Assembly (NCBI GenBank): GCA_900551675.1
Contig: URXH01000026.1
Span: 1-21,761, forward strand
DNA length: 21,761 bases
Direction: 5' to 3'
From: an uncultured bacterium
GTDB taxonomy: Bacteria > Cyanobacteriota > Vampirovibrionia > Gastranaerophilales > Gastranaerophilaceae
The notes beneath the pieces were generated by a model. The model was not told the DNA's origin, made no database searches, and saw only the letters and a list, made by a program, of their open reading frames with translations. Below, one piece after another: positions 6,164 to 13,126 of the stretch. A program made the translations under genes and the position numbers. Within the stretch, counting starts at the first letter, position 1. The number at the start of each line of letters is the position of its first letter.

Positions 6164-6174
6164 AAGGAGAACCA

Positions 6175-6954
6175 ATGGCAAAACGATTTTGTGATACTGA
6201 ACTCTGGCAAAAGGAATGGTTTCAGGAATTAAGTTTAAAACATAAAGTTTTACTTAAATATATTTTTGAAAATTGCGATTGTGCAGGAGTTTGGAATATA
6301 AATTTTAAACTTGCATCTTTTGTTATTGGAGAAACAGTATCACTTGAAGATATTGAATATATAAATTCCGTAAAAGAACAGTTTGAAATTTTAGATAATA
6401 AAAATATTTTTGTTATTGATTTTATAAATTTCCAATATGGAACTCTTTCAGAAAATTGCAAGCCGCATAAATCAATAATCGAAAAATTAAAAAAATATAA
6501 TTTAATTCAAAGGGTATTCAAAGGGTATCCAAAGGGTATGGATACCCTTGAAGAAAAAGTACAATACAAAGAAAAAGAAGAAGATATTTCTTCTTCTTTG
6601 CTACTTTCTTCTTCTTTAGAAAATCAAAAAATTTACGGCAAGTACAACAATGTTTGTCTAACCGCTGAACAATATAACCGGTTACAGGTGCTTTGTATGA
6701 GCCAAAAACTCTTAGATGAGCTTATTGACAGCTTATCAACAAATATTGCGGAAGGGAAAGAAAAGCCTTATCAAGCTGATTTCCCCGAAGCTCATTCTAT
6801 CAGAATTGAGAAATACTTTGAATACAGACGAAAAAACCCGCAAAAATTCACTAATAAGGTCGCATACAAATCAAAGGCACAGGAGCAGGCAGATTGCAAC
6901 AGCGCAATAGCTGAATGGGCGCGCGAATGGAAAGAAAAACACAAAGGAGGGTAA
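6175..6954 (+). CDS. Phage replisome organiser / replication initiator
   Basis: A 259-residue protein. The N-terminal domain (about 1-110) starts MAKRFCDTELWQKEWFQELS and contains VLLKYIFENCDCAGVWNI and IDFINFQYG, the pattern of phage replication proteins with an N-terminal winged helix. A low-complexity linker (about 110-152, rich in K/E then S/L) follows, then a C-terminal helical domain (about 155-240) that could recruit helicase or loader, and a basic tail. The linker is encoded by DNA containing three iterons and a palindrome, as in the lambda O gene. The start follows AAGGAG, just after a terminator. It should bind the origin inside its own gene and start replication of the element. Confidence 0.8.
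   Translation: MAKRFCDTELWQKEWFQELSLKHKVLLKYIFENCDCAGVWNINFKLASFVIGETVSLEDIEYINSVKEQFEILDNKNIFVIDFINFQYGTLSENCKPHKSIIEKLKKYNLIQRVFKGYPKGMDTLEEKVQYKEKEEDISSSLLLSSSLENQKIYGKYNNVCLTAEQYNRLQVLCMSQKLLDELIDSLSTNIAEGKEKPYQADFPEAHSIRIEKYFEYRRKNPQKFTNKVAYKSKAQEQADCNSAIAEWAREWKEKHKGG
6507..6599. other. Probable replication origin with iterons inside the initiator gene
   Basis: Three adjoining 11-base direct repeats, (T/C)CAAAGGGTAT, lie at 6507-6517, 6518-6528 and 6529-6539; the first two are identical and the third differs at its first base. The last is mirrored by ATACCCTT at 6542-6549, making an 18-base palindrome. An A-rich stretch follows, then a palindrome with perfect 11-base arms at 6574-6584 and 6589-6599. 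Because 11 is not a multiple of 3, the repeats are read in three different frames, so the repetition is kept at DNA level rather than protein level. Confidence 0.72.
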
Positions 6955-6957
6955 AAT

Positions 6958-7356
6958 ATGGAAGTTACGCAATTTCTTGAAGAAATGGTATTACTTTATC
7001 CTCCGGAACAGAAAGACCCTTTCAAGATTAAATCAATCTTGAGCATATATGCGGAACACTTATTACGTGAAATTCAGCGAACCGGGAAAAGATACGATTT
7101 CTTGAAGCTTTCCCGATACATTCAACGAAATTACAAATACCAGAAATTCCCGACAATCCCGTCATTATTAGAGTTTTTGCCTTACGGAGAAATCTATAAC
7201 GAAAGCCTTTCAGGGAATGAAGGAAAGTTAATAAAACGAAAGTACAGAGGCGTTGTGTATGAGTTTACGATTGTACCAAATCACTGGGAAGGGGTTAAAA
7301 CAATTGAACAATTAGACAGAGAAATTGCACTAAAGACAGCAAAAGAGGGGATATGA
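6958..7356 (+). CDS. Possible helicase-loader-like protein
   Basis: A 132-residue protein directly after the initiator (3-base gap; ribosome site GGAGGG in the end of that gene). The N-terminal half is helical (VTQFLEEMVLLYPP, then a long helix ending near RYDFLKLSRYIQ), followed by KFPTIPSLLEFLP. This resembles phage loader / inhibitor proteins of the G39P type, in which a helical bundle is followed by a short FPP-like segment. There is no Walker A motif, so it is not a DnaC-type ATPase. Position after an initiator supports a loader role; sequence support alone is weak. Confidence 0.55.
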   Translation: MEVTQFLEEMVLLYPPEQKDPFKIKSILSIYAEHLLREIQRTGKRYDFLKLSRYIQRNYKYQKFPTIPSLLEFLPYGEIYNESLSGNEGKLIKRKYRGVVYEFTIVPNHWEGVKTIEQLDREIALKTAKEGI

Positions 7357-7357
7357 T

Positions 7358-7612
7358 ATGACACAACAACAGAGAGTTTTAAACTACTTGAAACAAAACG
7401 GCTCAATAACAAGCCTTGAGATGTTCGACAATTTTTACATCTGCTGTCCTCAGGCAGTTATAAGAGACCTTAGAAAAACGTTAGGTTTTGATGCGATAAC
7501 AGACATCTGGGAGCGAAAAAAACGGACAGAATACAAATCTGACGGCACAGAAAAAGTTAAAACCGTCAAATATAAACGGTATTTTTTGAAAAAGTTAGAG
7601 GGGAGAGCATGA
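7358..7612 (+). CDS. Winged helix-turn-helix protein (HTH_39-like)
   Basis: An 84-residue protein. The N-terminal MTQQQRVLNYLKQNGSITSLEM, followed by FYICCPQAVIRDLRKTLGFDAI, is the classic small phage winged-helix pattern (helix, short strand, recognition helix, then a wing with IWERKK). The C-terminal part is basic (KVKTVKYKRYFLKKL). It starts right after the previous stop (GAGGGG ribosome site) and its stop overlaps the following ATG by 4 bases (ATGA). It probably binds DNA in replication or regulation; the target is unknown. Confidence 0.75.
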   Translation: MTQQQRVLNYLKQNGSITSLEMFDNFYICCPQAVIRDLRKTLGFDAITDIWERKKRTEYKSDGTEKVKTVKYKRYFLKKLEGRA

Positions 7613-7950
7613 GTATAAAAGATGACTTGAAACTCTATCCCTGCTATTTATACAGACATAAGAAGCTTTTAAAAATTCCGCCGCCTGAGAATTGGTCATC
7701 AGCTTTGCAGATGCACCATTTTGTAAGGCAAAGCATAAGAAAGAATTCACCTGATTTTTACAAACGGGTAGAACACCTGCAAAAGCTTATTTTAATGCCT
7801 TCAATAATGAATTATGACTTAGAAACAATGGGAGAAGTTAAATTTTTCGAGAAATACGGGGTTAATAAAAATGACCTTGTGTTTAACCGAAAAAAATGGA
7901 GAGAGAATTATTACGATGTACGAACCGATAACACTGAAACGCTTAGATGA
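7609..7950 (+). CDS. Hypothetical protein with a degenerate HNH-like stretch
   Basis: A 113-residue protein. The middle, LQMHHFVRQSIRKNSPDFYKRVEHLQKLILM, followed by SIMNYDLE and EKYGVNKNDLVFNRKKW, resembles phage HNH-type proteins, in which a double histidine is followed by an Asn and a later His. Here the last metal-binding His seems replaced (MNYDLE), so nuclease activity is doubtful. Its start overlaps the previous stop and its end overlaps the following gene by about 35 bases. The basic content fits nucleic-acid binding. The family assignment is weak. Confidence 0.55.
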   Translation: MSIKDDLKLYPCYLYRHKKLLKIPPPENWSSALQMHHFVRQSIRKNSPDFYKRVEHLQKLILMPSIMNYDLETMGEVKFFEKYGVNKNDLVFNRKKWRENYYDVRTDNTETLR

Positions 7951-8422
7951 TTATGCAGAAATCCTGAAAGAATATAAACGCCTTGTAATTCAAAAACTAC
8001 AGCTTCAATCACGTCTTGGAATGTCAGGTGTAGATTATTCCGCCATAAAAGTAACATCAGGCAGCACCCATAAAATATCCGAGCAGGAACACTGGGTAAT
8101 GTCGCTTGAAAAACTTAATAAAAAACTCTTGGAATACAGGAGTTGGATCCTGCCGGAAGAAGAAATTTTAAAAACTCAAATCTGCAGAATTTCAAAAATG
8201 CATTACAGACAATTGTTAATTCTACGTTACATTTTTAGGTTCAAATGGTCAAGGATTATAAAAGAATTTTTCGGGTTTGAAGATGACTTTGAAGAAGAAA
8301 AAAATCTGAGATACAAAGACAAAATTTTTGACTGGAACAAAGCTGCACTTGCCGAACTTGAAAAAATCAGCGCAAAACCTTACGTAAAAGCCTCAAAACA
8401 ATTAACTTTAAAGGAGATATAA
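7916..8422 (+). CDS. ArpU/RinA-type sigma-like phage transcription activator
   Basis: A 168-residue protein from the internal ATG (MYEPITLKRLDDY), preceded by GGAGAG; a longer frame starting 45 bases earlier is less likely because it has no ribosome site. The N-terminus is a long coiled-coil-like helix, and the middle has MSGVDYSAIKVTSG, similar to phage DUF1492/RinA-like proteins. The C-terminal part (HYRQLLILRYIFRFKWSRIIKEFFGF ... DWNKAALAELEKI) looks like sigma factor region 4. Such proteins switch on late (packaging and structural) genes in phages and satellites. It is notable that no late genes are visible in this window. Confidence 0.65.
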   Translation: MYEPITLKRLDDYAEILKEYKRLVIQKLQLQSRLGMSGVDYSAIKVTSGSTHKISEQEHWVMSLEKLNKKLLEYRSWILPEEEILKTQICRISKMHYRQLLILRYIFRFKWSRIIKEFFGFEDDFEEEKNLRYKDKIFDWNKAALAELEKISAKPYVKASKQLTLKEI

Positions 8423-8425
8423 AGG

Positions 8426-8629
8426 ATGCTAAGCATACAGGAGATAAACTTACTGCAGGGAAATTATGAAGCGTTAAAGAAGCAGAATGAAGAATTACAA
8501 ACTGAAAGAAATCTTTTGATTAAAGAACGCAACGAACTCAAACACCTGCTAAAATCAGAGCGAACCAGAAACAGAATATTGATTGTAAAATACAACAAAT
8601 TAAAGGAGAAACATGCTCATGCTAGATAA
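8426..8629 (+). CDS. Short coiled-coil protein
   Basis: A 67-residue protein that is nearly one continuous coiled coil (LQGNYEALKKQNEELQTER, then LKHLLKSERTRNR) ending in a basic, histidine-rich tail. A strong AAGGAGA site lies upstream. Its end overlaps the next gene by 17 bases in another frame. Such proteins are usual in phage early operons, probably acting as oligomerisation or adaptor factors; no family is recognised. Confidence 0.6.
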   Translation: MLSIQEINLLQGNYEALKKQNEELQTERNLLIKERNELKHLLKSERTRNRILIVKYNKLKEKHAHAR

Positions 8630-8783
8630 TTTTGAACAAGAGTATACGAAATACGAAGCCAAACTGTTTGCGCCATTTGATGATGAACGCATGACAGAGG
8701 ATGAATACGAAGATATGATGACGACTTTAGGAGAAAGTCTGATGGAAGAAAAATGGCTAAAGGAAATTGAAAATGACAGATAA
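8613..8783 (+). CDS. Small acidic hypothetical protein, 56 residues
   Basis: The protein (MLMLDNFEQEY...) is acidic and helical (FDDERMTEDEYEDMMTTLG). Two in-frame ATGs, at 8613 and 8619, follow an AAAGGAG site; the second has the more usual spacing. It overlaps the coiled-coil gene upstream by 17 bases and the next gene by 11 bases, so it sits within a tightly packed, translationally coupled string. No family is recognised. Confidence 0.55.
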   Translation: MLMLDNFEQEYTKYEAKLFAPFDDERMTEDEYEDMMTTLGESLMEEKWLKEIENDR

Positions 8784-9162
8784 AGAACAAGTGATAATTG
8801 ATGGTGCTGATGTAAGCAAGTGTCAAGATTTCTATATCTCTTCAACAGGTACTAAATGTTGTTATTGTGAAAGTGATAACACACAGTATCTTGCTTGCAA
8901 AGATAATCCAAACTGCTACTTCAAACAACTTGCTCGCAAGACGCAGGAGTGCGAGGAGCTGAAAAAAGGACTTGATTTGTATAAAACTTGGTATCGAGCA
9001 AAGCATGATGATATTAAAAATTATTTAGGTCGTTGTTATAATGCTCTTGAAGAGATTAGGAAGATTATTGCTTCTACAGATGTAAGAACAAGACCGAAAT
9101 TATATGACTTTGAGCAGGATAATAAAATCCTAGATATCATTAGCAAAGTGAGGATGCCATGA
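8773..9162 (+). CDS. Cysteine-rich hypothetical phage-type protein
   Basis: A 129-residue protein from the ATG at 8773, where AAAGGA has proper spacing; a TTG two codons earlier is too close to it. The N-terminal part has KCCYCES and further cysteines (KCQDF, LACKDNPNCYF), suggesting a small metal-binding knuckle. The C-terminal part is a coiled coil (KTQECEELKKGLDLY, ALEEIRKII). This arrangement, a Cys knuckle followed by TQECEELK, recurs in gut phage accessory proteins as I recall, but has no known function. Its stop overlaps the next start (ATGA). Confidence 0.65.
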   Translation: MTDKEQVIIDGADVSKCQDFYISSTGTKCCYCESDNTQYLACKDNPNCYFKQLARKTQECEELKKGLDLYKTWYRAKHDDIKNYLGRCYNALEEIRKIIASTDVRTRPKLYDFEQDNKILDIISKVRMP

Positions 9163-9533
9163 TTAACCTATCAAAACAACTATGCGAGATTTGCGGGATT
9201 GAACCGCAGGAGGATAAATATTGCTTTTGGGAATGTAAAAATCCAGAATTGGAGAATAAACCCTGCGATAATACAGAATGCCCGCATTATAGGGATAATA
9301 AGTATTATATAAATTTTAAAGAGCCCGATAATTTTATGAAACTGTTCAGTTTACCTATCAAAATTAAAAGCAGTGAACCAACGGAAACTATAATTCACAT
9401 ATTGTCAATGCGTTTTCATATTTTTGATGTTGAAGATTTTCTAAACGCTTTATACAAATATCTTACAGGATATAACGACTATGGCGCACAAATTATTGAA
9501 GCAATCAAAGAAACGGAGTGGGTGTATGGGTGA
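9159..9533 (+). CDS. Zinc-knuckle hypothetical protein of the element
   Basis: A 124-residue protein. The N-terminus has spaced cysteines and a histidine (LCEICGIEP, YCFWECKNP, PCDNTECPHY), a probable zinc site. The remainder (NFMKLFSLPIKIKSSEPTETIIH ... FLNALYKYLTGY) is a compact domain without known motifs. ATGA coupling with the previous gene and an 8-base overlap with the next show co-translation. The context is a string of accessory genes; function unknown. Confidence 0.6.
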   Translation: MINLSKQLCEICGIEPQEDKYCFWECKNPELENKPCDNTECPHYRDNKYYINFKEPDNFMKLFSLPIKIKSSEPTETIIHILSMRFHIFDVEDFLNALYKYLTGYNDYGAQIIEAIKETEWVYG

Positions 9534-9786
9534 TATCAACTACTCTTTATTGAAAGAGATGATTGACTGCGCAAGCAGAGAAGTTTCTTTAAGGTTTGCG
9601 GTTTACCCGAAGCGCATTCAAGCAGGCAAAATGACAAAAGAACAGGCAGACAGAGAAATTCAGCTTATGCAGTTAATCAAAAACTCGCTAAAGAAAGTAT
9701 ATGAAAACAAAGCCCCTGAATCAGTTCAGCAGGCTTTTTTAAATCTTGATGATTACAAAAACAAACAAAATGAATACTGGAGGTAA
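9526..9786 (+). CDS. Small helical hypothetical protein, 86 residues
   Basis: The start is set at the internal ATG (MGDINYSLLKEMIDC), preceded by a CGGAG site; a longer frame reading from 9481 runs inside the upstream gene. The protein is helical and basic: EVSLRFAVYPKRIQAGKMTKEQADREIQ is a pattern I recall from phage proteins, with VYPKRI near the start of a helix. No cysteine site or catalytic motif is present. Its last bases overlap the ribosome site of the YopX gene. Confidence 0.6.
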   Translation: MGDINYSLLKEMIDCASREVSLRFAVYPKRIQAGKMTKEQADREIQLMQLIKNSLKKVYENKAPESVQQAFLNLDDYKNKQNEYWR

Positions 9787-9787
9787 A

Positions 9788-10225
9788 ATGCAAGACAGAT
9801 TTAAGTTTAGAATATATTGCAAAAGTGAGAATAAAATGATGCTCTTCAACAATCCCACTTTAGTTGACGGTAATATTTTGCAAGGCGGCTTATTATTCAA
9901 AAATTACGACCATAAAATAAAAAACGTACACGAAGTAAAGCCTGAAGATTTAATTCTTATGCAATGCACAGGTTTAAAAGATAAAAACGGCAAGCTGATT
10001 TTTGAAGGGGATATTTTAAGAGTAATAGGTAATCGAGATACGTCAGGTTATGGAGTTGTTGAATATCTGCAAGCTGGATGTCAATTCTTTGTAAATGGTT
10101 ACTTAAATAATCCTTCACCCTATCACCCACGAAAAAAAGGTGAATTTTATCAACAACTTCAGGAGTGGTTATGCACGGAAGTCATTGGCAGCATCTACGA
10201 AAATCCAGAACTGATAAAGGAGTGA
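9788..10225 (+). CDS. YopX-domain phage protein
   Basis: A 145-residue protein starting MQDRFKFRIYC after GGAGGT. The middle carries the YopX signature: LMQCTGLKDKNGKLIFEGDILRV (about residues 57-79), matching the family pattern of QYTGLKDKNGKEIYEGDI. An N-terminal strand-rich part precedes it and a C-terminal stretch (WLCTEVIGSIYENPELI) follows, also typical. YopX proteins are common in prophages of Gram-positive and gut bacteria; the biochemical role is unknown. The gene sits late in the accessory string before the integrase module. Confidence 0.9.
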   Translation: MQDRFKFRIYCKSENKMMLFNNPTLVDGNILQGGLLFKNYDHKIKNVHEVKPEDLILMQCTGLKDKNGKLIFEGDILRVIGNRDTSGYGVVEYLQAGCQFFVNGYLNNPSPYHPRKKGEFYQQLQEWLCTEVIGSIYENPELIKE

Positions 10226-10230
10226 AACTA

Positions 10231-10380
10231 ATGAGCCCAAACGAAGTTATAAAAAATATGCTGGAGATGGCGCAGAAGAGTTATGAAATTTTGCGCAAGT
10301 CCGGCGACCTGACACAAAACAAACGAATCCGGCTGGACGAACGTGTTAAAACTTTGCAAGAAGTATTAGAAAAGATTTAA
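10231..10380 (+). CDS. Short helical hypothetical protein, 49 residues
   Basis: The protein starts MSPNEVIKNMLEMAQKSYE after a well-spaced AAAGGAGTG site; a longer frame with a GTG start inside the YopX gene is less likely. It is two basic helices (ILRKSG turn, then a helix ending LQEVLEKI). No family is recognised. It follows the YopX gene by 5 bases. Confidence 0.55.
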   Translation: MSPNEVIKNMLEMAQKSYEILRKSGDLTQNKRIRLDERVKTLQEVLEKI

Positions 10381-10417
10381 CCACTCTAGTTCGAGGGATT
10401 TTTTATAAGGAGAGCTT

Positions 10418-10663
10418 ATGAACAAAGAAAAGGAGATTGAGGAATTCAGGCTAAATGTACTGCCTGTATACGAACAATATTTAAAAGAGAAAAAAGAATA
10501 TAAACAAATAAATCATAAAGGCAAGGTAGTCAAACAATGCAGGATTTGCGGAAAGTATAAAGTGCTTTCCGCTTTTTACAAAAATCCGCTTAAAAAATTA
10601 GGCCGATTTGACGAATGCAAAGAGTGTTTGAAAAAAAAACGAAAAAGTAATAAAAGTTCATGA
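10418..10663 (+). CDS. Small zinc-ribbon protein
   Basis: An 81-residue basic protein. A helical N-terminus (EFRLNVLPVYEQYLKEKK) is followed by a zinc ribbon with CxxC pairs at C41/C44 and C67/C70 (QCRICGKYK, FDECKECL) and a lysine-rich tail. The spacing and the phrase CGKYKVLSAFYKN look like small phage zinc proteins that precede HNH domains, but no HNH is present. It probably binds nucleic acid. AAGGAGA lies 5-6 bases upstream. It is the last accessory gene before the recombination module. Confidence 0.7.
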   Translation: MNKEKEIEEFRLNVLPVYEQYLKEKKEYKQINHKGKVVKQCRICGKYKVLSAFYKNPLKKLGRFDECKECLKKKRKSNKSS

Positions 10664-10691
10664 AGTTAGTTTAAAAAAAGGAGATAAATAT

Positions 10692-10898
10692 ATGAATAAT
10701 GTTATTAATATTTCTGGTGAGAGTAAAAAATATATACGTGCTAAAGAAATATGCGGAATGTTTAATATTGCACGCTCAACCGTTGATAATTGGGCAAAAT
10801 ACGGACTTTTAACCCGTCGCCCAATAGGTGGCGGTATATTTTATGATTATGAGGAAGTAAAAAAATTACCGAGGGTTAGAAATGGCAAAAATTCGTAA
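10692..10898 (+). CDS. xis: Excisionase-like helix-turn-helix protein
   Basis: A 68-residue protein. YIRAKEICGMFNIARSTVDNWAKYGLLTRRPIGGGIFYDYEEVKKL is a MerR/excisionase-type winged HTH (HTH_17 group), with the recognition helix around ARSTVDNWA and a wing at GGGIFY. Its end overlaps the integrase start by 17 bases, the classic arrangement of a recombination directionality factor with its integrase. It probably binds att DNA and favours excision; a purely regulatory role is possible. The ribosome site is AAAGGAGAT. Confidence 0.75.
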   Translation: MNNVINISGESKKYIRAKEICGMFNIARSTVDNWAKYGLLTRRPIGGGIFYDYEEVKKLPRVRNGKNS

Positions 10899-12000
10899 AA
10901 GAACTTGGATTAATAAATCAGGTAAGCATACCTGTTATGAAATAACATATATGATTAACGGCAAACAATACAAAAAAGGCGGGTATTTGACTAAGCTTGA
11001 AGCACAACTTGACTTGCCAAATGTCATATTTGATTGCAGCACAAATATAAAATTTATAACACTTGCTAATCATTTCTTAAATCGACACTGTGAACTAAAA
11101 TGTAAACAATCTACTACTGATTTATACGAAAGAAATATTAATGCACATTTTCAAATATTAATGAATAAAATTGCTCGTGATATTGGCAGAAAAGATATCG
11201 AAAATCTAATATTCTCATTAAAAAATAAAGGACTTTCCAATTTAACAGTAAATAAATTAATACAACTATTACGGGTAATTTTTAATTATGGTATTGAAAA
11301 TAAATTTTTATCAAAAAATCCTATTATGAAAAGCGATAAATTAAAAGAAGAAAAAAAAGGAATAAACGTTTTAGATGAAACACAAATTAAAATGTTTCTT
11401 GAAACTGCAGAAAAGCGGAATATAAAAGTATATGCTTTATTAGCTACAGCTTTATATACAGGTATTAGACGCGGAGAACTTTTAGCTTTAGAATGGAAAG
11501 ACATTGACTTTAAGAAATCGCAAATTAAAATAAATAAACAAGTATATAAACACAAGGTTACACCAACTAAAAATAACAAAACAAGATTGATTGATATGTC
11601 TCAAAATCTTATAAACATTCTTCAGGAATATAAAAAACAACAAGTTTTATTATCAAAGATGGTTTTCCCAAACGCTTCTGGAACGTATATGAACCCGTCT
11701 TTAGTGGAAAGGAATTATTTTCATGCTACATTAAAAAAGTTAAATAAACAACTATCAGAAGATGAACAAATTAATATACGTTTTCACGATTTACGACATA
11801 CTTATGCTACAATTTTATTAAGCAATGGTGTACCTATAAAATATGTACAAGAACAATTAGGGCATTCGAGTGCTAAAATGACATTAGATGTATATGCAAG
11901 TTATCTTCCAAGCGTGAAATTTGAAGCACTAAAAATTCTAAACAATTTACAAAATAGAACACAAATAGAACATGAAATAAATATGATACCCTGTAATTAA
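10882..12000 (+). CDS. int: Tyrosine integrase of the element
   Basis: A 372-residue phage-type tyrosine recombinase. The N-terminal arm-binding part is KIRKRTWINKSGKHTCYEITYMINGKQYKKGGY, followed by a SAM-like core-binding domain (about 57-145). The catalytic domain has TGIRRGEL (R196), a lysine in the TPTKNN turn (K230), HDLRHTY (H302, R305), LGHSS (H328) and the nucleophile DVYASY (Y338), all present. The length is full. It starts inside the excisionase-like gene after a GAGGG-type site. Its stop is 22 bases from flhB, so the attachment site is expected around 12000-12030 or at the end of this gene. It integrates and, with Xis, excises the element. Confidence 0.95.
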   Translation: MAKIRKRTWINKSGKHTCYEITYMINGKQYKKGGYLTKLEAQLDLPNVIFDCSTNIKFITLANHFLNRHCELKCKQSTTDLYERNINAHFQILMNKIARDIGRKDIENLIFSLKNKGLSNLTVNKLIQLLRVIFNYGIENKFLSKNPIMKSDKLKEEKKGINVLDETQIKMFLETAEKRNIKVYALLATALYTGIRRGELLALEWKDIDFKKSQIKINKQVYKHKVTPTKNNKTRLIDMSQNLINILQEYKKQQVLLSKMVFPNASGTYMNPSLVERNYFHATLKKLNKQLSEDEQINIRFHDLRHTYATILLSNGVPIKYVQEQLGHSSAKMTLDVYASYLPSVKFEALKILNNLQNRTQIEHEINMIPCN

Positions 12001-12022
12001 GAAAGGGCAAGGGAACTAGCAA

Positions 12023-13099
12023 ATGGGTGATGAAGACAAACAATTTGATGCCACCCCGAGAAAACTCGAACAGGCAAGAAAAGAAGGTCAGGTTGTTAAA
12101 TCAAAAGATTTTTCAACCGCATTATCTTTGCTTATACTATTTTCCGTAATCTTTGGACTTGCACCTTTTGTCTGGGATCAAATCGTACAGCTTTATACAC
12201 TTCTTTATGAACAAATTCCGAACGGACACCTGTCTGAGATAGGAATGACGTATATACTTACAATAACAATAAAATGCTCGGCATTAATTATAGGCCCGAT
12301 ACTTTTTGTTGCGTGGTTTGTCGCAATTATGGCAGATTTTATTCAGGTAGGCCCGTTAGTTGCAACAGCACCTCTAATGCCGAAGCTAGATAAACTTAAC
12401 CCTACAAAATATTTCAAAAATATTATGTCTATAAAAACGCTTTTTGAATTGTTTAAAAATATTCTGAAAGTTGCTTTGCTCGGATATATTGGCTGGAGTG
12501 TTTATATGGAGCATATTGAAAATATCTTGATGCTGGCGGCCATTGATAATAATTTTGCGGTAATGATAGAGTTCGGCAAACTTGTTACAGACTTTATTTT
12601 TAAAGCCTGTATCGCCTTTCTTGTAATATCCGCCGCCGACTATGGTGTTACAAAATGGAAATTTTTGAAAGATCAGAAAATGTCTTTTAAAGAAATTAAG
12701 GATGAATACAAAAACACAGAAGGCGATCCGAATGTAAAAGCCGCTCTAAGACAACGCAGAATGCAAATGTTACAAAGAGGCATGATGGATGCCGTTCCTG
12801 ATGCTGATTTTGTAGTAACAAATCCGACCCACATTGCCTGCGCCCTCAAATATAAAGCCGAAGAAATGGCATCTCCTATGCTTATAGCCAAAGGAACAGA
12901 ATTAATTGCAAAAAAAATAATTAATATAGCACGCGAGCACGGAGTTCCGGTAATTGAAAATGCTCCGGTAGCGCGTGCGCTATACAAAATGGTAGATTTA
13001 AACCAGCAAATTCCGCCGGAGCTTTATAAAGCAATTGCAGAAATCTTACTTTTTGTATACAAATTGAAAAATACAACAAATAAAGGTACAATAAAGTAA
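12023..13099 (+). CDS. flhB: Flagellar type III export gate protein FlhB
   Basis: A 358-residue protein with the N-terminal signature DATPRKLEQARKEGQVVKS, four hydrophobic segments (about 32-52, 76-106, 140-160, 188-206) and a cytosolic domain with the autocleavage site NPTH (267-270) in ADFVVTNPTHIACALKY. IENAPVARALYKMVD and IPPELYKAIAEILLFVYKL are typical of FlhB. It switches the export specificity of the flagellar secretion apparatus after cleavage at N-P. The start follows an AGGG site. It lies 22 bases after the element's integrase. In most bacteria flhB follows fliR in a flagellar operon, so the element may have separated it from its usual promoter; that is inference. T3SS SctU is less likely from the C-terminal motifs. 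Confidence 0.93.
   Translation: MGDEDKQFDATPRKLEQARKEGQVVKSKDFSTALSLLILFSVIFGLAPFVWDQIVQLYTLLYEQIPNGHLSEIGMTYILTITIKCSALIIGPILFVAWFVAIMADFIQVGPLVATAPLMPKLDKLNPTKYFKNIMSIKTLFELFKNILKVALLGYIGWSVYMEHIENILMLAAIDNNFAVMIEFGKLVTDFIFKACIAFLVISAADYGVTKWKFLKDQKMSFKEIKDEYKNTEGDPNVKAALRQRRMQMLQRGMMDAVPDADFVVTNPTHIACALKYKAEEMASPMLIAKGTELIAKKIINIAREHGVPVIENAPVARALYKMVDLNQQIPPELYKAIAEILLFVYKLKNTTNKGTIK
13064..13092 (+). promoter_or_regulatory. Promoter for the sigma gene, inside the end of flhB
   Basis: TTGAAA (13064-13069), a 17-base spacer and TACAAT (13087-13092). The transcription start would fall near 13099, giving a leader of roughly 28 bases before the sigma gene ATG. A second -10-like TATTAT lies near 13109. 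Confidence 0.55.
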
Positions 13100-13126
13100 A
13101 TTCTATGATATTATAAGTTTGTAATC

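Larger units (their letters stand above)
1738..12000. mobile_element. Integrated phage-like element (satellite, remnant, or prophage end)
   Basis: Contents: two repressor-type regulators, early promoter, annealing recombinase, replication initiator with internal origin, possible loader, sigma-like activator, YopX and other accessory genes, excisionase-like protein and integrase. No structural or packaging genes are seen. The right end is well placed by the integrase next to flhB; the left end is uncertain and may lie outside the window, since no duplicated attachment sequence was found. The left boundary given is the first gene that clearly belongs to its control region. Confidence 0.75.

Noticed and set aside
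10381..10410. Possible terminator after the 49-residue gene (T-run at about 10398)
   Set aside because: Only a 3-base stem (CTC/GAG) can be drawn; too weak.
11990..12040. Attachment-site repeat next to the integrase
   Set aside because: I searched the left part of the window for a copy of the sequence at the int/flhB junction and saw none; attL is probably outside the window, so no att site is annotated.
12673..12987. Minus-strand open frame opposite the flhB cytosolic domain
   Set aside because: Shadow of conserved FlhB sequence including NPTH.
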